From Bacteroidales bacterium UBA6117 (lineage in GTDB: Bacteria; Bacteroidota; Bacteroidia; Bacteroidales; VadinHA17), in assembly GCA_002428385.1 (NCBI GenBank), contig DIWB01000051.1, forward strand, positions 1 to 13,433: DNA of 13,433 nucleotides, given 5' to 3'. Both the position numbers and the translations under genes were made by a program. Below the pieces are notes generated by a model. That model saw nothing but the letters and a program-made list of their open reading frames with translations. It made no database searches and had not been told where the DNA came from. Positions 1-6,276 of this stretch are shown one piece after another (the first letter of the stretch is position 1; every line of letters starts with the position of its first letter).

Positions 1-8
1 TAAGAACC

Positions 9-515
9 ATGACAGCACAGGAATTTAACAGCAGCCTGATAGAGATGAAAAGCAACCTTCAAAGGTTCGCCATGAGTCTCACATCAGACAGGGATACTGC
101 CCTGGATCTTGTACAGGATACGTATCTGAAGGCAATAACATACAAGGAGAAATTCGTCGATTATACAAATCTCAAGGCCTGGGTTTTCACAATAATGAAA
201 AACACTTTTATCAACAACTACAGGCGTAATGTGAAAGAGAACACCATTATCGACGGAACTCAGGATCTTTACTATCTTAACATGCCCCACGACAAGGGAT
301 TCATATCACCTGAGTCAAATTATGCACAGGGTGAGATCGAAAAAGCAATTGAATCCTTAAGCGATGAGTTCAGGATTCCCTTCAAAATGCATATCGAGGG
401 TTTTAAATATCACGAGATAGGAGACAAGCTTGGTCTTAAGATAGGAACTGTTAAAAGCAGAATATTCTTTACAAGGCAGAAACTTATGCACATGTTGAGC
501 GATTACAGCAGATAG
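9..515 (+). CDS. RNA polymerase sigma factor, ECF (sigma-70) subfamily
   Basis: A 168-residue extracytoplasmic-function sigma factor that would direct core RNA polymerase to a dedicated promoter set. Region 2 spans roughly residues 15-75: the core-binding helix carries DLVQDTYLKA (33-42), and the -10-recognition helix carries LKAWVFTIMKNTFINNYRR (55-73). Region 4 spans roughly 112-162, with the helix-turn-helix EIGDKLGLKIGTVKSRIF (136-153) that reads the -35 element. Length and two-domain layout are typical of the family, with no C-terminal extension. The ATG at 9 lies 6 nt after a stop at the window edge, so its promoter and upstream neighbour cannot be seen. No anti-sigma gene follows; the next 640 bases hold repeats and a terminator. 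The regulon cannot be inferred. Family assignment is firm; subgroup is unknown. Confidence 0.93.
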   Translation: MTAQEFNSSLIEMKSNLQRFAMSLTSDRDTALDLVQDTYLKAITYKEKFVDYTNLKAWVFTIMKNTFINNYRRNVKENTIIDGTQDLYYLNMPHDKGFISPESNYAQGEIEKAIESLSDEFRIPFKMHIEGFKYHEIGDKLGLKIGTVKSRIFFTRQKLMHMLSDYSR

Positions 516-521
516 AGTAGT

Positions 522-601
522 AGGTTGAGGTTGAGAGGTTGAGGTTGAGGTATAGTTAGAACACAGTTAGGTTTTAGGTTAGGTATTAGGTTAGGGTTAG
601 G
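522..601. repeat. Two adjacent G-rich tandem repeats (AGGTTG and TTAGG units)
   Basis: Seven bases after the sigma factor stop, bases 522-550 hold four AGGTTG units (two, then AG, then two) ending in AGG. Bases 567-601 hold six TTAGG units separated by 0-3 bases. One strand is G-rich and the other reads CCTAA/CAACCT. The tract lies between the stop codon and the terminator hairpin, so it should be transcribed as 3' untranslated RNA. Degenerate short tandem tracts of this sort occur, as I recall, in intergenic DNA of other Bacteroidota; no function is known to me. It is not a telomere, being internal and imperfect. Confidence 0.8.
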
Positions 602-602
602 T

Positions 603-636
603 AAAGGGCTGAGATTATCAGCCTTTCCCTTTTTTC
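603..636 (+). terminator. Rho-independent terminator of the ECF sigma factor gene
   Basis: A perfect 6-bp stem GGCTGA/TCAGCC (607-612 and 618-623) with a GATTA loop is followed by the T-rich tract TTTCCCTTTTTT (624-635). The preceding AAAG (603-606) can extend the stem through a one-base bulge. It sits about 90 nt past the sigma factor stop. On the - strand it would close the small ORF at 618-719, so it may act on both strands. Confidence 0.65.
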
Positions 637-719
637 CGTATTATTACTCCGATTACTGTAAATACCACGAATAATCCTGAGATGACCCACGCCCATTGCC
701 CGATCAGTCGTGGAATCAT
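618..719 (-). CDS. Possible 33-residue single-pass membrane peptide
   Basis: Not recognised. An ATG at 717-719 opens a 33-codon frame ending in TGA at 618-620. The peptide begins MIPRLIGQWAWVISG, continues with an uninterrupted hydrophobic stretch of about 17 residues (LFVVFTVIGVII and flanks, near 11-27) and ends in the basic tail RKKGKG. That is the layout of a single transmembrane helix with a positive-inside C-terminus. The same frame is open for 11 more codons upstream (KVKQLKDILKK) but without a standard start before a stop. It could therefore be a genuine small membrane protein or the remnant of a decayed gene. Its stop codon falls inside the terminator stem. AAAGAAG directly abuts the ATG, which is too close for a normal ribosome binding site. 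Composition is protein-like, but there is no homology support. Confidence 0.3.
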   Translation of the reverse strand: MIPRLIGQWAWVISGLFVVFTVIGVIIRKKGKG

Positions 720-870
720 CTTCTTTAATATATCTTTCAGCTGTTTTACTTTTTATCCAGACTTCTGACGCTATCAAAATTTTAGTCCGGTTGAAATTTC
801 CAGATTGCTTACTGTGAACAATATATAAAACTGATTTTTAATATTCACAGCATCTGCTTTGTGTTATTTA

Positions 871-966
871 ACCACTGAATTCACGGAGAGCACGGGGAAT
901 GCACGGATTGTTTCAAAAAATAAAATCCGTGATTTTATCTGTGAACTCCGTGAAATCCGTGGTGAA
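871..966. repeat. Composite inverted repeat (ACCAC..TTCACGGAG type)
   Basis: The left arm at 871-896 (ACCACTGAATTCACGGAGAG and on) pairs imperfectly with the right arm at 940-966 (reverse complement TTCACCACGGATTTCACGGA). Between them a nested pair, CACGGAT at 902-908 and ATCCGTG at 925-931, encloses an A-rich loop. The whole can fold into a long hairpin. Sequences of the form CCACGGATTTCACGGAG are, from memory, a widespread intergenic palindrome in several bacterial phyla. It encodes no protein, and its role is unknown. It could attenuate transcription running out of queG or out of the sigma factor side. Confidence 0.7.
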
Positions 967-1073
967 TCAATTCGCATAGTATCCCTGCCGCACTGATTGG
1001 CAGAAGTCAGGAAAGGTAAAAAGAATCAACAACAAATTCTGACATGTTCGGCTGAATAATCAATGAAAATATC

Positions 1074-1095
1074 ATGTTATAACATTGTTATAACA
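1074..1095. promoter_or_regulatory. Tandem palindromes, operator-like
   Basis: ATGTTATAACAT (1074-1085) is a perfect 12-bp palindrome. It is followed immediately by TGTTATAACA (1086-1095), a perfect 10-bp palindrome with the same core. Two adjacent copies of one dyad look like a cooperative binding site for a dimeric regulator, but no conventional gene starts nearby. The closest genes end (queG, 1159) or lie far off. A TATAAT-like GGTATAAT follows at 1105-1112. The binding protein is not identifiable from sequence. Confidence 0.4.
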
Positions 1096-1158
1096 TCGAC
1101 AAATGGTATAATTTCAACGGGAAAAAGGTGAAAATGACCCGCATCGCCATAAAAGGAA

Positions 1159-2106
1159 TTATCTGTTCCCGGATTTTAGTGCAACTTCAATATTCGACAT
1201 GAACTTTTCATACTTCACCCTCGACATTGATGTCTTGCTGAAAAGGCGTGAAAACCTTTCCCGCGAAAGGTTCCTCCACTCTTCCGCACTCATTCCGGCA
1301 ATTTCCTCATCAATAGTGAACTCCGGAGTCCCTGGCAGATCCGGATCCCTGTTCCAGGGACAAACTTCCTGACATCTGTCACAGCCGTATACCCGCCTGC
1401 CAAGATGCGGAACAATATCTTCAGGAACCGGGCCCCGGTTCTCAATTGTAAGGTTTGCTATGCATTTCCTGGCATCTATGGTCCGGTTGTCGTTTATGGC
1501 GCCCGTCGGACATGCTTCAACACATAATCTGCAGCTTCCGCAATGATCTTTGGTAAAAGGGTCATCATAGTCTAATTCCGTATCGAGGATTAATATCCCA
1601 AGAAAAAAGAATGACCCTATGCTTTTATTGATCAGAATCGAATGACGCCCCTGCCAGCCAAGGCCGGCCTCCCTTCCCCATGGCTTTTCAGTAACAGCAG
1701 AACTGTCGGCAAAGGCTTTGCCCCCGGTGCCGGGTCTGACAGTGTTTATCCATTCCAGCAGCAGATTAAGTTTCTCCGGAATAACCTCATGATAATCCCG
1801 CCCATAAGTATACCTTGAAAGGACAGGCGCTTCCGGATCTTTTTGCATCACCCCGCAATAGTAACTCAACCCTGTTACTACAATCGATTTAGCATCAGGG
1901 AACAGGCTTCCGGGATCGATCCGCCGGTCGATATCCCTGGCGAGATATCCCATCCTGTCATTCATCCCGGCATCAACCCACGACCTTATTCGGGATCCGT
2001 ACTCCCCGAGCACACGCGCCCGGGCTATGCCGCAGATATTAAATCCAAGCTCCGCCGCCCTTAGCTTTATCCCTTCAGAAAGTTCCTTGTTGCTTATGCC
2101 CGGCAT
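1159..2106 (-). CDS. queG: Epoxyqueuosine reductase QueG
   Basis: Cobalamin-dependent, iron-sulfur enzyme that reduces epoxyqueuosine in tRNA to queuosine, the last step of the wobble-base pathway for GUN anticodons. The 315 residues match the family length. The N-terminal cobalamin-binding half carries LSRYTYGRDYHEVI (97-110) and FADSSAVTEKPWGREAGLGW (132-151), whose Asp134 is the likely proton donor. The ferredoxin-like part has CGSCRLCVEACP (C189, C192, C195, C199) and a second set C215 and CDRCQEVCP (C242, C245, C249), enough for two [4Fe-4S] clusters. The short C-terminal tail lacks the HEAT-repeat extension of longer QueG proteins. It is the last gene of the suf operon, starting 9 nt after the DUF59 stop, so this Fe-S client is probably co-expressed with the machinery that fills it. 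No clear terminator follows. Confidence 0.95.
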   Translation of the reverse strand: MPGISNKELSEGIKLRAAELGFNICGIARARVLGEYGSRIRSWVDAGMNDRMGYLARDIDRRIDPGSLFPDAKSIVVTGLSYYCGVMQKDPEAPVLSRYTYGRDYHEVIPEKLNLLLEWINTVRPGTGGKAFADSSAVTEKPWGREAGLGWQGRHSILINKSIGSFFFLGILILDTELDYDDPFTKDHCGSCRLCVEACPTGAINDNRTIDARKCIANLTIENRGPVPEDIVPHLGRRVYGCDRCQEVCPWNRDPDLPGTPEFTIDEEIAGMSAEEWRNLSRERFSRLFSKTSMSRVKYEKFMSNIEVALKSGNR

Positions 2107-2115
2107 GGCAGCAGA

Positions 2116-2436
2116 TTAAAGGAATCCCAGCTCCAGTTTTGCCTCATCGCTGAGCATGCTCTTATCCCAGGGAGGATTGAACGTAAGCTTCAGGTCACAA
2201 TTCTTCACTCCCCTGGTGCCTGATATCTTGTACTTCACCTCCTCAATCAGGCTGTCGGCCATCGGACAATTTGGAGCGGTAAGCGTCATGGTGATGTGAG
2301 CCACATGGTCATCATCGATCTCAACATTATAAATAAGGCCAAGATCGTATATGTTAACAGGTATCTCAGGGTCAAAGATGCTCTTGAGAACTCCTGCTAT
2401 TCTAGTTTCTATTTCAAGCTGTTCAGATGGATCCAT
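2116..2436 (-). CDS. DUF59/MIP18 family Fe-S assembly factor (SufT-like)
   Basis: A 106-residue single-domain DUF59 protein (MIP18/SufT/PaaD superfamily). Diagnostic blocks are FDPEIPVNIYDLGLIY (21-36), MTLTAPNCPMADSL (50-63) with the conserved Cys57, and the C-terminal NPPWDKSML (87-95). Family members act in maturation of Fe-S proteins, probably in cluster transfer to [4Fe-4S] enzymes; the role here is inferred from family and context. It lies between sufE (20 nt upstream) and queG (9 nt downstream) in the operon. The ATG at 2436 gives the expected short N-terminus before the first helix. It could also be annotated as a metal-sulfur cluster biosynthetic enzyme or SufT; standalone SufT is usually longer, so I leave the symbol blank. 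Confidence 0.92.
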   Translation of the reverse strand: MDPSEQLEIETRIAGVLKSIFDPEIPVNIYDLGLIYNVEIDDDHVAHITMTLTAPNCPMADSLIEEVKYKISGTRGVKNCDLKLTFNPPWDKSMLSDEAKLELGFL

Positions 2437-2442
2437 ATTTTG

Positions 2443-2463
2443 TTGCTGGTTGCTGGTTACTGG
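2443..2463 (-). repeat. Three tandem heptamers CCAGYAA over the sufE stop
   Basis: On the - strand three consecutive heptamers read CCAGTAA, CCAGCAA, CCAGCAA. The TAA of the first is the sufE stop codon, and the other two fill the 20-nt gap to the DUF59 start. The last SufE residues (AQGSGQSQ) look like low-complexity sequence running into the repeat. I recall longer arrays of CCAGYAA-like heptamers in Bacteroidota intergenic DNA, so this may be a minimal or decayed copy. Confidence 0.6.
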
Positions 2464-2903
2464 CTTTGCCCTGAGCCCTGCGCCTTATACGCCATCGCAT
2501 AAAGCTTCATCTGCCTCAGCATCGACAAAAGTCCGTTGGATCGTGTCGGCGAGAGATTCTGCCTCAACCCTATTCTGTCGATGAAATAAAGGTCGGCCAT
2601 GATAATCTCTTCTGTAGTCCTGCCGGAAAGCACCCTGATGAGCAGTGCCACAATCCCCCTTGTAATTATTGCATCGCTGTCGGCGGTGAAGGTTACTGCT
2701 TTGCCGTCGTACTGAGGATAAAGCCAGACCTTTGACTGGCAACCCTCGATAAGGTAATCCTTTACCTTGAACTTCGGATCGATCATGGGAAGTTCCTTTC
2801 CCATCTCGATCAGGATGTTGTATTTGTCCATCCAGTCGTCGAATACCGAAAACTCATCTATTATACTATCCTGAACCTCTTTTAGCGTCATTTCTAATTT
2901 CAT
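2457..2903 (-). CDS. sufE: SufE cysteine desulfurase activator
   Basis: Sulfur-acceptor protein that takes persulfide from SufS and hands it to the SufBCD scaffold. The 148 residues match the family length. The acceptor loop DYLIEGCQSKVWLYP (49-63) places the persulfide-carrying Cys at position 55. The conserved helix-rich C-terminal half includes DAIITRGIVALLIRVLSGRT (77-96). The start ATG overlaps the sufS stop in an ATGA, implying translational coupling and fitting equimolar SufS-SufE. The last eight residues are low-complexity and fall in a heptamer repeat, so the C-terminal end may vary between relatives. Confidence 0.95.
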   Translation of the reverse strand: MKLEMTLKEVQDSIIDEFSVFDDWMDKYNILIEMGKELPMIDPKFKVKDYLIEGCQSKVWLYPQYDGKAVTFTADSDAIITRGIVALLIRVLSGRTTEEIIMADLYFIDRIGLRQNLSPTRSNGLLSMLRQMKLYAMAYKAQGSGQSQ

Positions 2904-4117
2904 GAAAACATGCTGATCACCTTTTCAATTCCCGTGCCAAGAGCATCGATCTCCTCAATTGTGTTGTAAAAGCATAATGATGCCCTCACTGTGCCATCTA
3001 TACCGTAATGCTCCATTACCGGCTGGGCGCAATGGGTACCTGTCCTTACTGCAATCCCAAGCTTGTCGAGGATCATCCCCGTATCGTACTGATGTATATT
3101 TTCAAGGAGAAAAGATACAGTACAGATCTTGCTGGCTGATTGCCCGTAAATTCTCAGTCCCGGTACTGAGGAAAGCCTTTCGGTGGCATATGCCAGCAAG
3201 GTCTTTTCCCGGTCAGATATTTCGTTCCTTCCAAGTTCATTCAAATAGTCGAGAGCTCTTCCTAGTCCGATCGCCCCTGCATAATTCATCGTTCCTGCTT
3301 CGAACTTGAAAGGAAGTTCATTATATGTGGTCTTTTCGAAGGTCACCCTATCGACCATATCGCCTCCTCCCTGATAAGGCGGCAGTTCGGAAAGCCATTT
3401 TTCCTTTCCATACATAATCCCTATTCCGGTTGGACCATAAATCTTGTGCCCTGAAAAAACGTAGAAATCACAATCGAGCGATTGCACATCCGTGAAGCCG
3501 TGCTGCACTCCCTGAGCCCCGTCGACAAGGATTGGTATGCCCATTGAATGAGCCGGTCCGATGATCTCCTTCAAAGGAACTATGGTCCCGAGCGCATTTG
3601 ATACCTGGGTGACGGCAACAATCCTGGTCCTGGGCGACAGCAGCTTAAGGTACTCATCCAGATCCAGATCGCCCTGATCGTTAAAGGGTATCACTTTCAG
3701 AACGGACCCCTTACGCTGGCAAAGGATCTGCCAGGGAACGATGTTGGCATGATGCTCCATTTCGCTCACAATTATCTCATCGCCCGGTTGGATGTATCTC
3801 TCACCAAATGAATATGCAATTGCGTTTATCGATCCCGTGGTTCCCGATGTAAAAACCACCTCTTCCCTTTTGGCGGCATTGATGAACAACCTTACCTTTT
3901 CCCTGGCTCCTTCGTAAGCCTCTGAGGTCCGGTCGCTCATTGCATGGACTCCGCGGTGAACATTCCCGTTGTAATCGGTATACACCTTCCTGACCTCGTC
4001 AAGTACGCAGAGAGGTTTCTGGGTGGTGGCGCCATTGTCGAAGTATACAAGCGGCTTGCCGTATACCTTTTTATGAAGCACCGGAAAATCTGAACGAACT
4101 ACATCAATATCAATCAT
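2900..4117 (-). CDS. sufS: Cysteine desulfurase SufS
   Basis: PLP-dependent class V aminotransferase-fold enzyme converting L-cysteine to L-alanine and an enzyme-bound persulfide, the sulfur source for Fe-S assembly. Of 405 residues, visible landmarks are EMEHHANIVPWQ (119-130) with the cofactor-stacking His, VDGAQGVQH (198-206) with the PLP-pyridine Asp199, and SGHKIYGPTGIGIMYG (222-237) with Schiff-base Lys225. The active-site loop RTGTHCAQP (358-366) carries catalytic Cys363. The short loop around that Cys and the partner SufE gene mark it as the SufS (group II) rather than IscS type. It is 13 nt downstream of sufD and overlaps sufE by 4 nt. No key residue is missing. Confidence 0.97.
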   Translation of the reverse strand: MIDIDVVRSDFPVLHKKVYGKPLVYFDNGATTQKPLCVLDEVRKVYTDYNGNVHRGVHAMSDRTSEAYEGAREKVRLFINAAKREEVVFTSGTTGSINAIAYSFGERYIQPGDEIIVSEMEHHANIVPWQILCQRKGSVLKVIPFNDQGDLDLDEYLKLLSPRTRIVAVTQVSNALGTIVPLKEIIGPAHSMGIPILVDGAQGVQHGFTDVQSLDCDFYVFSGHKIYGPTGIGIMYGKEKWLSELPPYQGGGDMVDRVTFEKTTYNELPFKFEAGTMNYAGAIGLGRALDYLNELGRNEISDREKTLLAYATERLSSVPGLRIYGQSASKICTVSFLLENIHQYDTGMILDKLGIAVRTGTHCAQPVMEHYGIDGTVRASLCFYNTIEEIDALGTGIEKVISMFS

Positions 4118-4130
4118 CCCGTTTCAGTAA

Positions 4131-5489
4131 TTAACCGCATTTCACCAAACAGCTCGCGCATTGCGACAATTCTCCCTTAAGCCTCTGCATTACAAGTCCG
4201 TCGAGTCTTTCCTGCAGAGCTTCAACCTTGATATTCTGGATAACCTCATGTGCAAACCCGAACATGAGCATCAGGAGTGCCTGACGCTTGTCGATGCCCC
4301 TCGACTGCATATAAAACAGCGCATTATTGTCGAGCTGCCCGACAGTGGCTCCGTGACTGCATTTCACATCATCGGCATAGATCTCGAGCTGAGGCTTTGT
4401 ATCCATCCTTGCCTCGTCGGTCAGCAATATGTTGTTGTTCTTCTGATAGGCAATAGTCCCCTGGGCATCAGGCGCGACATATATCCTGCCGTTGAAGGCA
4501 CCTGTCGAAACATCATCAAGCACACCCTTGAAGAGCTGGTTGCTGTGGCAATTTGGTGATGCATGATCCACATTGACAAAGTTATCCACATGCTGCCATT
4601 TATCAGCCAGGAAAAGACCGTACGAGTTGCATTCCGCTCCCTCGCCATCCATCCGGTGGTAAGTATTGTTCCTCACAAGCCCTCCGTGAAGGGTTATTAT
4701 GCTTGATGTTGCATGACTGTTCCTCTCCTGGTGAATGAAAGTGTGAGTGATCTTGCAGGCATTGTTGTGCTCATTCTGAACCCTGATAAGATCGAAAGAA
4801 GAGTTCTCCCCGGCATAAATCTCTGAGACAGCATTGGTAAGAAACCTCCGGGGCGACAAGGTATGGTCGCAGATAATAACCGAACACCGGGCATTTTCCC
4901 CGACAATTATCAGGTTCCGGTGCTGATTGAAGGTATCCTGGTCTGAATCGACAAGATTTACCACCTGTACCGGCTTCCCGGGAGCTGCACCCCCTGGCAC
5001 ATATATAAATACACCATCCGAAACCATCGCGGTGTTCAGGTGAATAAGTCCGTCGGAATCGTTCTTTGCATATTTGCCGTAATGCTTCTCCAGAATGTGC
5101 GGATATTTCCTTGCAGCCTCATTAAGGCTTCCGATAATGATTCCTCCGGGCAGCTCCCTGAGCTTTCCGTTCAAGGTTGGATAAAAACCATTCATCAATA
5201 CAATTCCATGTGCATCCAGATCGGTCACATCGCACCTGAAATCCTCGGCTTTCTGAAAATGGGATTCATCCGGAATAAAATAGCTCTGATAATCATGCCT
5301 GAACCAGGTCTCCAGGTTTGTGTATTTGTAGGACTCCATTTTTTTGGTCGGCACCCCCAGAAGGTTAAATTTCTCAAAAGCCTCTTTCCTGAAGGAATTG
5401 AGAAACGGCGTCGAGCCTTCCTCTATCCTGACAATGTTTTCAGAATAAAGCTTTGAAAAAAATTCCGATACCTCTGATTTTCCGTTCAT
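4131..5489 (-). CDS. sufD: Fe-S cluster assembly scaffold subunit SufD
   Basis: Partner of SufB in the SufBC2D scaffold complex, with a right-handed parallel beta-helix core. I place the start at the ATG at 5487-5489 (MNGKSEVSEFF), one base after the sufC stop, giving 452 residues. A longer frame from 5543 would add 18 basic residues and overlap sufC by 53 bases, which is less likely. Conserved blocks include KMESYKYTNL (50-59), ADDVKCSHGATVGQLD (372-387) with His379, the equivalent of the functional SufD His in E. coli (H360), and the C-terminal helical region SRGIDKRQALLMLMFGFA. The protein ends in QCASCLVKCG, with Cys at 444, 447 and 451; E. coli-type SufD lacks such a tail as far as I recall. 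Confidence 0.95.
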   Translation of the reverse strand: MNGKSEVSEFFSKLYSENIVRIEEGSTPFLNSFRKEAFEKFNLLGVPTKKMESYKYTNLETWFRHDYQSYFIPDESHFQKAEDFRCDVTDLDAHGIVLMNGFYPTLNGKLRELPGGIIIGSLNEAARKYPHILEKHYGKYAKNDSDGLIHLNTAMVSDGVFIYVPGGAAPGKPVQVVNLVDSDQDTFNQHRNLIIVGENARCSVIICDHTLSPRRFLTNAVSEIYAGENSSFDLIRVQNEHNNACKITHTFIHQERNSHATSSIITLHGGLVRNNTYHRMDGEGAECNSYGLFLADKWQHVDNFVNVDHASPNCHSNQLFKGVLDDVSTGAFNGRIYVAPDAQGTIAYQKNNNILLTDEARMDTKPQLEIYADDVKCSHGATVGQLDNNALFYMQSRGIDKRQALLMLMFGFAHEVIQNIKVEALQERLDGLVMQRLKGELSQCASCLVKCG

Positions 5490-5490
5490 A

Positions 5491-6249
5491 TCAATTCTGA
5501 TTGTCAACCTCTTTCTTGATCCAGTCGTAGCCCTTCTCCTCAAGTTCCAGCGCCAGTTCCTTTCCTGCCGTCTTCACTATCCGCCCGTCGTACAGAACAT
5601 GCACCACATCAGGAACAATGTAATCGAGGAGCCTCTGGTAATGTGTGATCACTATTGCAGAATTATCCGGCCTCTTGAGCCTGTTGACCCCGTTTGCCAC
5701 TATCCTCAGGGCATCTATGTCAAGGCCCGAATCAGTTTCATCGAGAATCGCCAGCCGCGGTTCGAGCATGGCCATCTGGAAAATTTCATTCTTCTTCTTC
5801 TCCCCGCCCGAGAATCCTTCATTTACGGAGCGGTTCGCCAGCTTTGAATCAATTTCGACCAGTTCCTTCTTTTCCCTCATCAGTTTAAGAAAATCGGAAG
5901 CGGAGAGCGGTCCGAGCCCTTTGTGCTTACGGTGCTCATTAACCGCAGTCTTCATGAAATTTACCATGCTGACTCCCGGTATTTCAATAGGATACTGAAA
6001 CCCAAGGAAGATTCCTTCCTTCGACCGGTCCTCCGGAGCCATCTGCAACAAATCCTTCCCGAGATAAGTAACCGATCCCCCTCTGATCTCAACCACATCC
6101 CTGCCCGCCAGAACGGCAGCCAGTGTACTCTTTCCCGATCCGTTGGGACCCATTATTGCATGTATCTCACCGGCCTTAACCTCAAGGCTTATTCCTTTCA
6201 GGATCATCTTTCCGTTTATACCGGCTTCAAGTTTTTTTATACTAAGCAT
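5491..6249 (-). CDS. sufC: Fe-S cluster assembly ATPase SufC
   Basis: ABC-type ATPase that drives conformational change of the SufB-SufD scaffold; cytosolic, not a transporter. The 252 residues contain Walker A GPNGSGKST (34-42), Q-loop FQYP (84-87), signature FSGGEKKKNEI (146-156), Walker B LAILDETDSGLD (167-178) and the switch His in THYQRLLDY (202-210). The DETDSGLD form after Walker B and the SGGEKKK signature are typical of SufC. It starts 27 nt after sufB and stops one base before sufD. All catalytic elements are intact. Confidence 0.98.
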   Translation of the reverse strand: MLSIKKLEAGINGKMILKGISLEVKAGEIHAIMGPNGSGKSTLAAVLAGRDVVEIRGGSVTYLGKDLLQMAPEDRSKEGIFLGFQYPIEIPGVSMVNFMKTAVNEHRKHKGLGPLSASDFLKLMREKKELVEIDSKLANRSVNEGFSGGEKKKNEIFQMAMLEPRLAILDETDSGLDIDALRIVANGVNRLKRPDNSAIVITHYQRLLDYIVPDVVHVLYDGRIVKTAGKELALELEEKGYDWIKKEVDNQN

Positions 6250-6276
6250 GTCAGAATATAATCATTTAATATTGAA

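Noticed and set aside
522..601. Telomere-like TTAGGG repeats
   Set aside because: Only one full TTAGGG unit, imperfect spacing and an internal position between genes. No sign of a linear chromosome end.
586..777. 63-codon frame on the - strand starting at a TTG
   Set aside because: Composition is not protein-like, the start is TTG, and it reads through the G-rich repeat. The shifted 33-codon frame within it is the more plausible candidate.
812..850. Inverted repeat CTGTGAA / TTCACAG with a 25-base centre
   Set aside because: Seven-base arms with a wide AT-rich spacer are expected by chance in this region, and no gene start is near.
1134..1202. 23-codon frame on the + strand after AAAAAGGTGAAA, downstream of the paired palindromes
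   Set aside because: It has a ribosome-site-like leader, but most of the frame is antisense to the queG end, and the peptide shows no recognisable features.
5490..5543. Extended N-terminus of SufD (18 extra residues from the ATG at 5543)
   Set aside because: It would overlap the sufC coding region by 53 bases and adds a basic, low-complexity leader not expected in SufD. The ATG at 5489 gives the normal start and tight coupling.
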